This document shows, piece after piece, positions 63,921-64,000 of a stretch of DNA of 64,000 nt. Below the pieces are notes generated by a model that was given only the letters and a program-made list of their open reading frames with translations, was not told where the DNA came from and made no database searches. This DNA comes from Variovorax sp. OK212 (GTDB taxonomy: Bacteria > Pseudomonadota > Gammaproteobacteria > Burkholderiales > Burkholderiaceae_C), in assembly GCF_900112425.1 (NCBI RefSeq), contig NZ_FOLP01000005.1, positions 124,001 to 188,000 of the forward strand, given 5' to 3'. Numbering within the stretch: position 1 is the stretch's first letter; every line of letters begins with the position of its first letter. A program made the position numbers and the translations under genes.

Positions 63921-64000
63921 ATGGCTATCAAACTCGGTATCAACGGCTTCGGCCGCATCGGTCGCAACGTGCTGCGCGCAGCGGTGCAGAACTTCAAGAA
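63921..64000 (+). CDS. gap: Glyceraldehyde-3-phosphate dehydrogenase, 5' end only
   Basis: The last 80 bases encode MAIKLGINGFGRIGRNVLRA, the unmistakable N-terminus of type I GAPDH with its NAD-binding GxGxxG. An AGGAG site precedes the ATG by eight bases. The rest lies beyond the window. The tkt-gap order is common in betaproteobacteria. Confidence 0.92.
   Translation, partial: MAIKLGINGFGRIGRNVLRAAVQNFK

Overview
The window is high-GC DNA (third codon positions almost all G or C) from a betaproteobacterium. The lptD-surA-rsmA order, the style of the intergenic repeats and the protein sequences point to Comamonadaceae, most likely Variovorax. That placement is inference. No rRNA, tRNA, CRISPR array or insertion sequence was seen.

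Housekeeping left part (1-15.2 kb): a DUF4132 gene cut by the window edge, a YidB-family protein, an exported M20 peptidase, rsmE, and amgK (sugar kinase of peptidoglycan recycling) facing lptD-surA-rsmA (outer-membrane biogenesis and 16S rRNA methylation). A secreted barnase-type RNase with its barstar inhibitor follows, then maeB.

Membrane and polyamine block (15.3-24.1 kb): SPFH/SHOCT protein, DUF4178 protein, DUF350 protein, membrane-anchored aminopropyltransferase and an FAD amine-oxidase-like lipoprotein, running into four overlapping genes (saccharopine-dehydrogenase-like, SRPBCC, DoxX-like, DUF2269). The first five look like a polyamine-linked envelope system. Next come an alpha-2-macroglobulin and PBP1C (pbpC), the usual pair for protease defence and cell-wall repair; the pbpC N-terminus is encoded by a REP-type repeat. 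A phytase-like esterase ends the block at a strong terminator.

Tailocin (34.16-53.48 kb): about 19 kb of phage genes with a complete non-contractile (lambda-like) tail and lysis set and no terminase, portal, capsid, integrase or transposase. Leftward genes are a frameshifted Ner-like regulator, small proteins, DUF3164 and a Mor-like activator, which are Mu-like early genes without MuA or MuB. Rightward genes are an S24 (LexA-like) repressor, SAR-type lysozyme, nested spanins, tail terminator, tail tube, a G/GT chaperone with an exact A AAA AAC slippery site, tape measure, tip proteins, a J-like receptor-binding protein, and a fibre/collar set. The best reading is an F-type tailocin (phage-tail-like bacteriocin) built from a transposable siphophage. 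It is the most interesting system in the window.

Right part (53.5-64 kb): a Fur-box-preceded iron block (DUF3649, PepSY, DUF3325), an aldo/keto reductase facing a LysR regulator, then a leftward operon speD - murU - LRR-like - pepP, and rightward tkt followed by gap, which the window edge cuts. MurU and AmgK act in the same peptidoglycan-recycling route but lie about 54 kb apart here.
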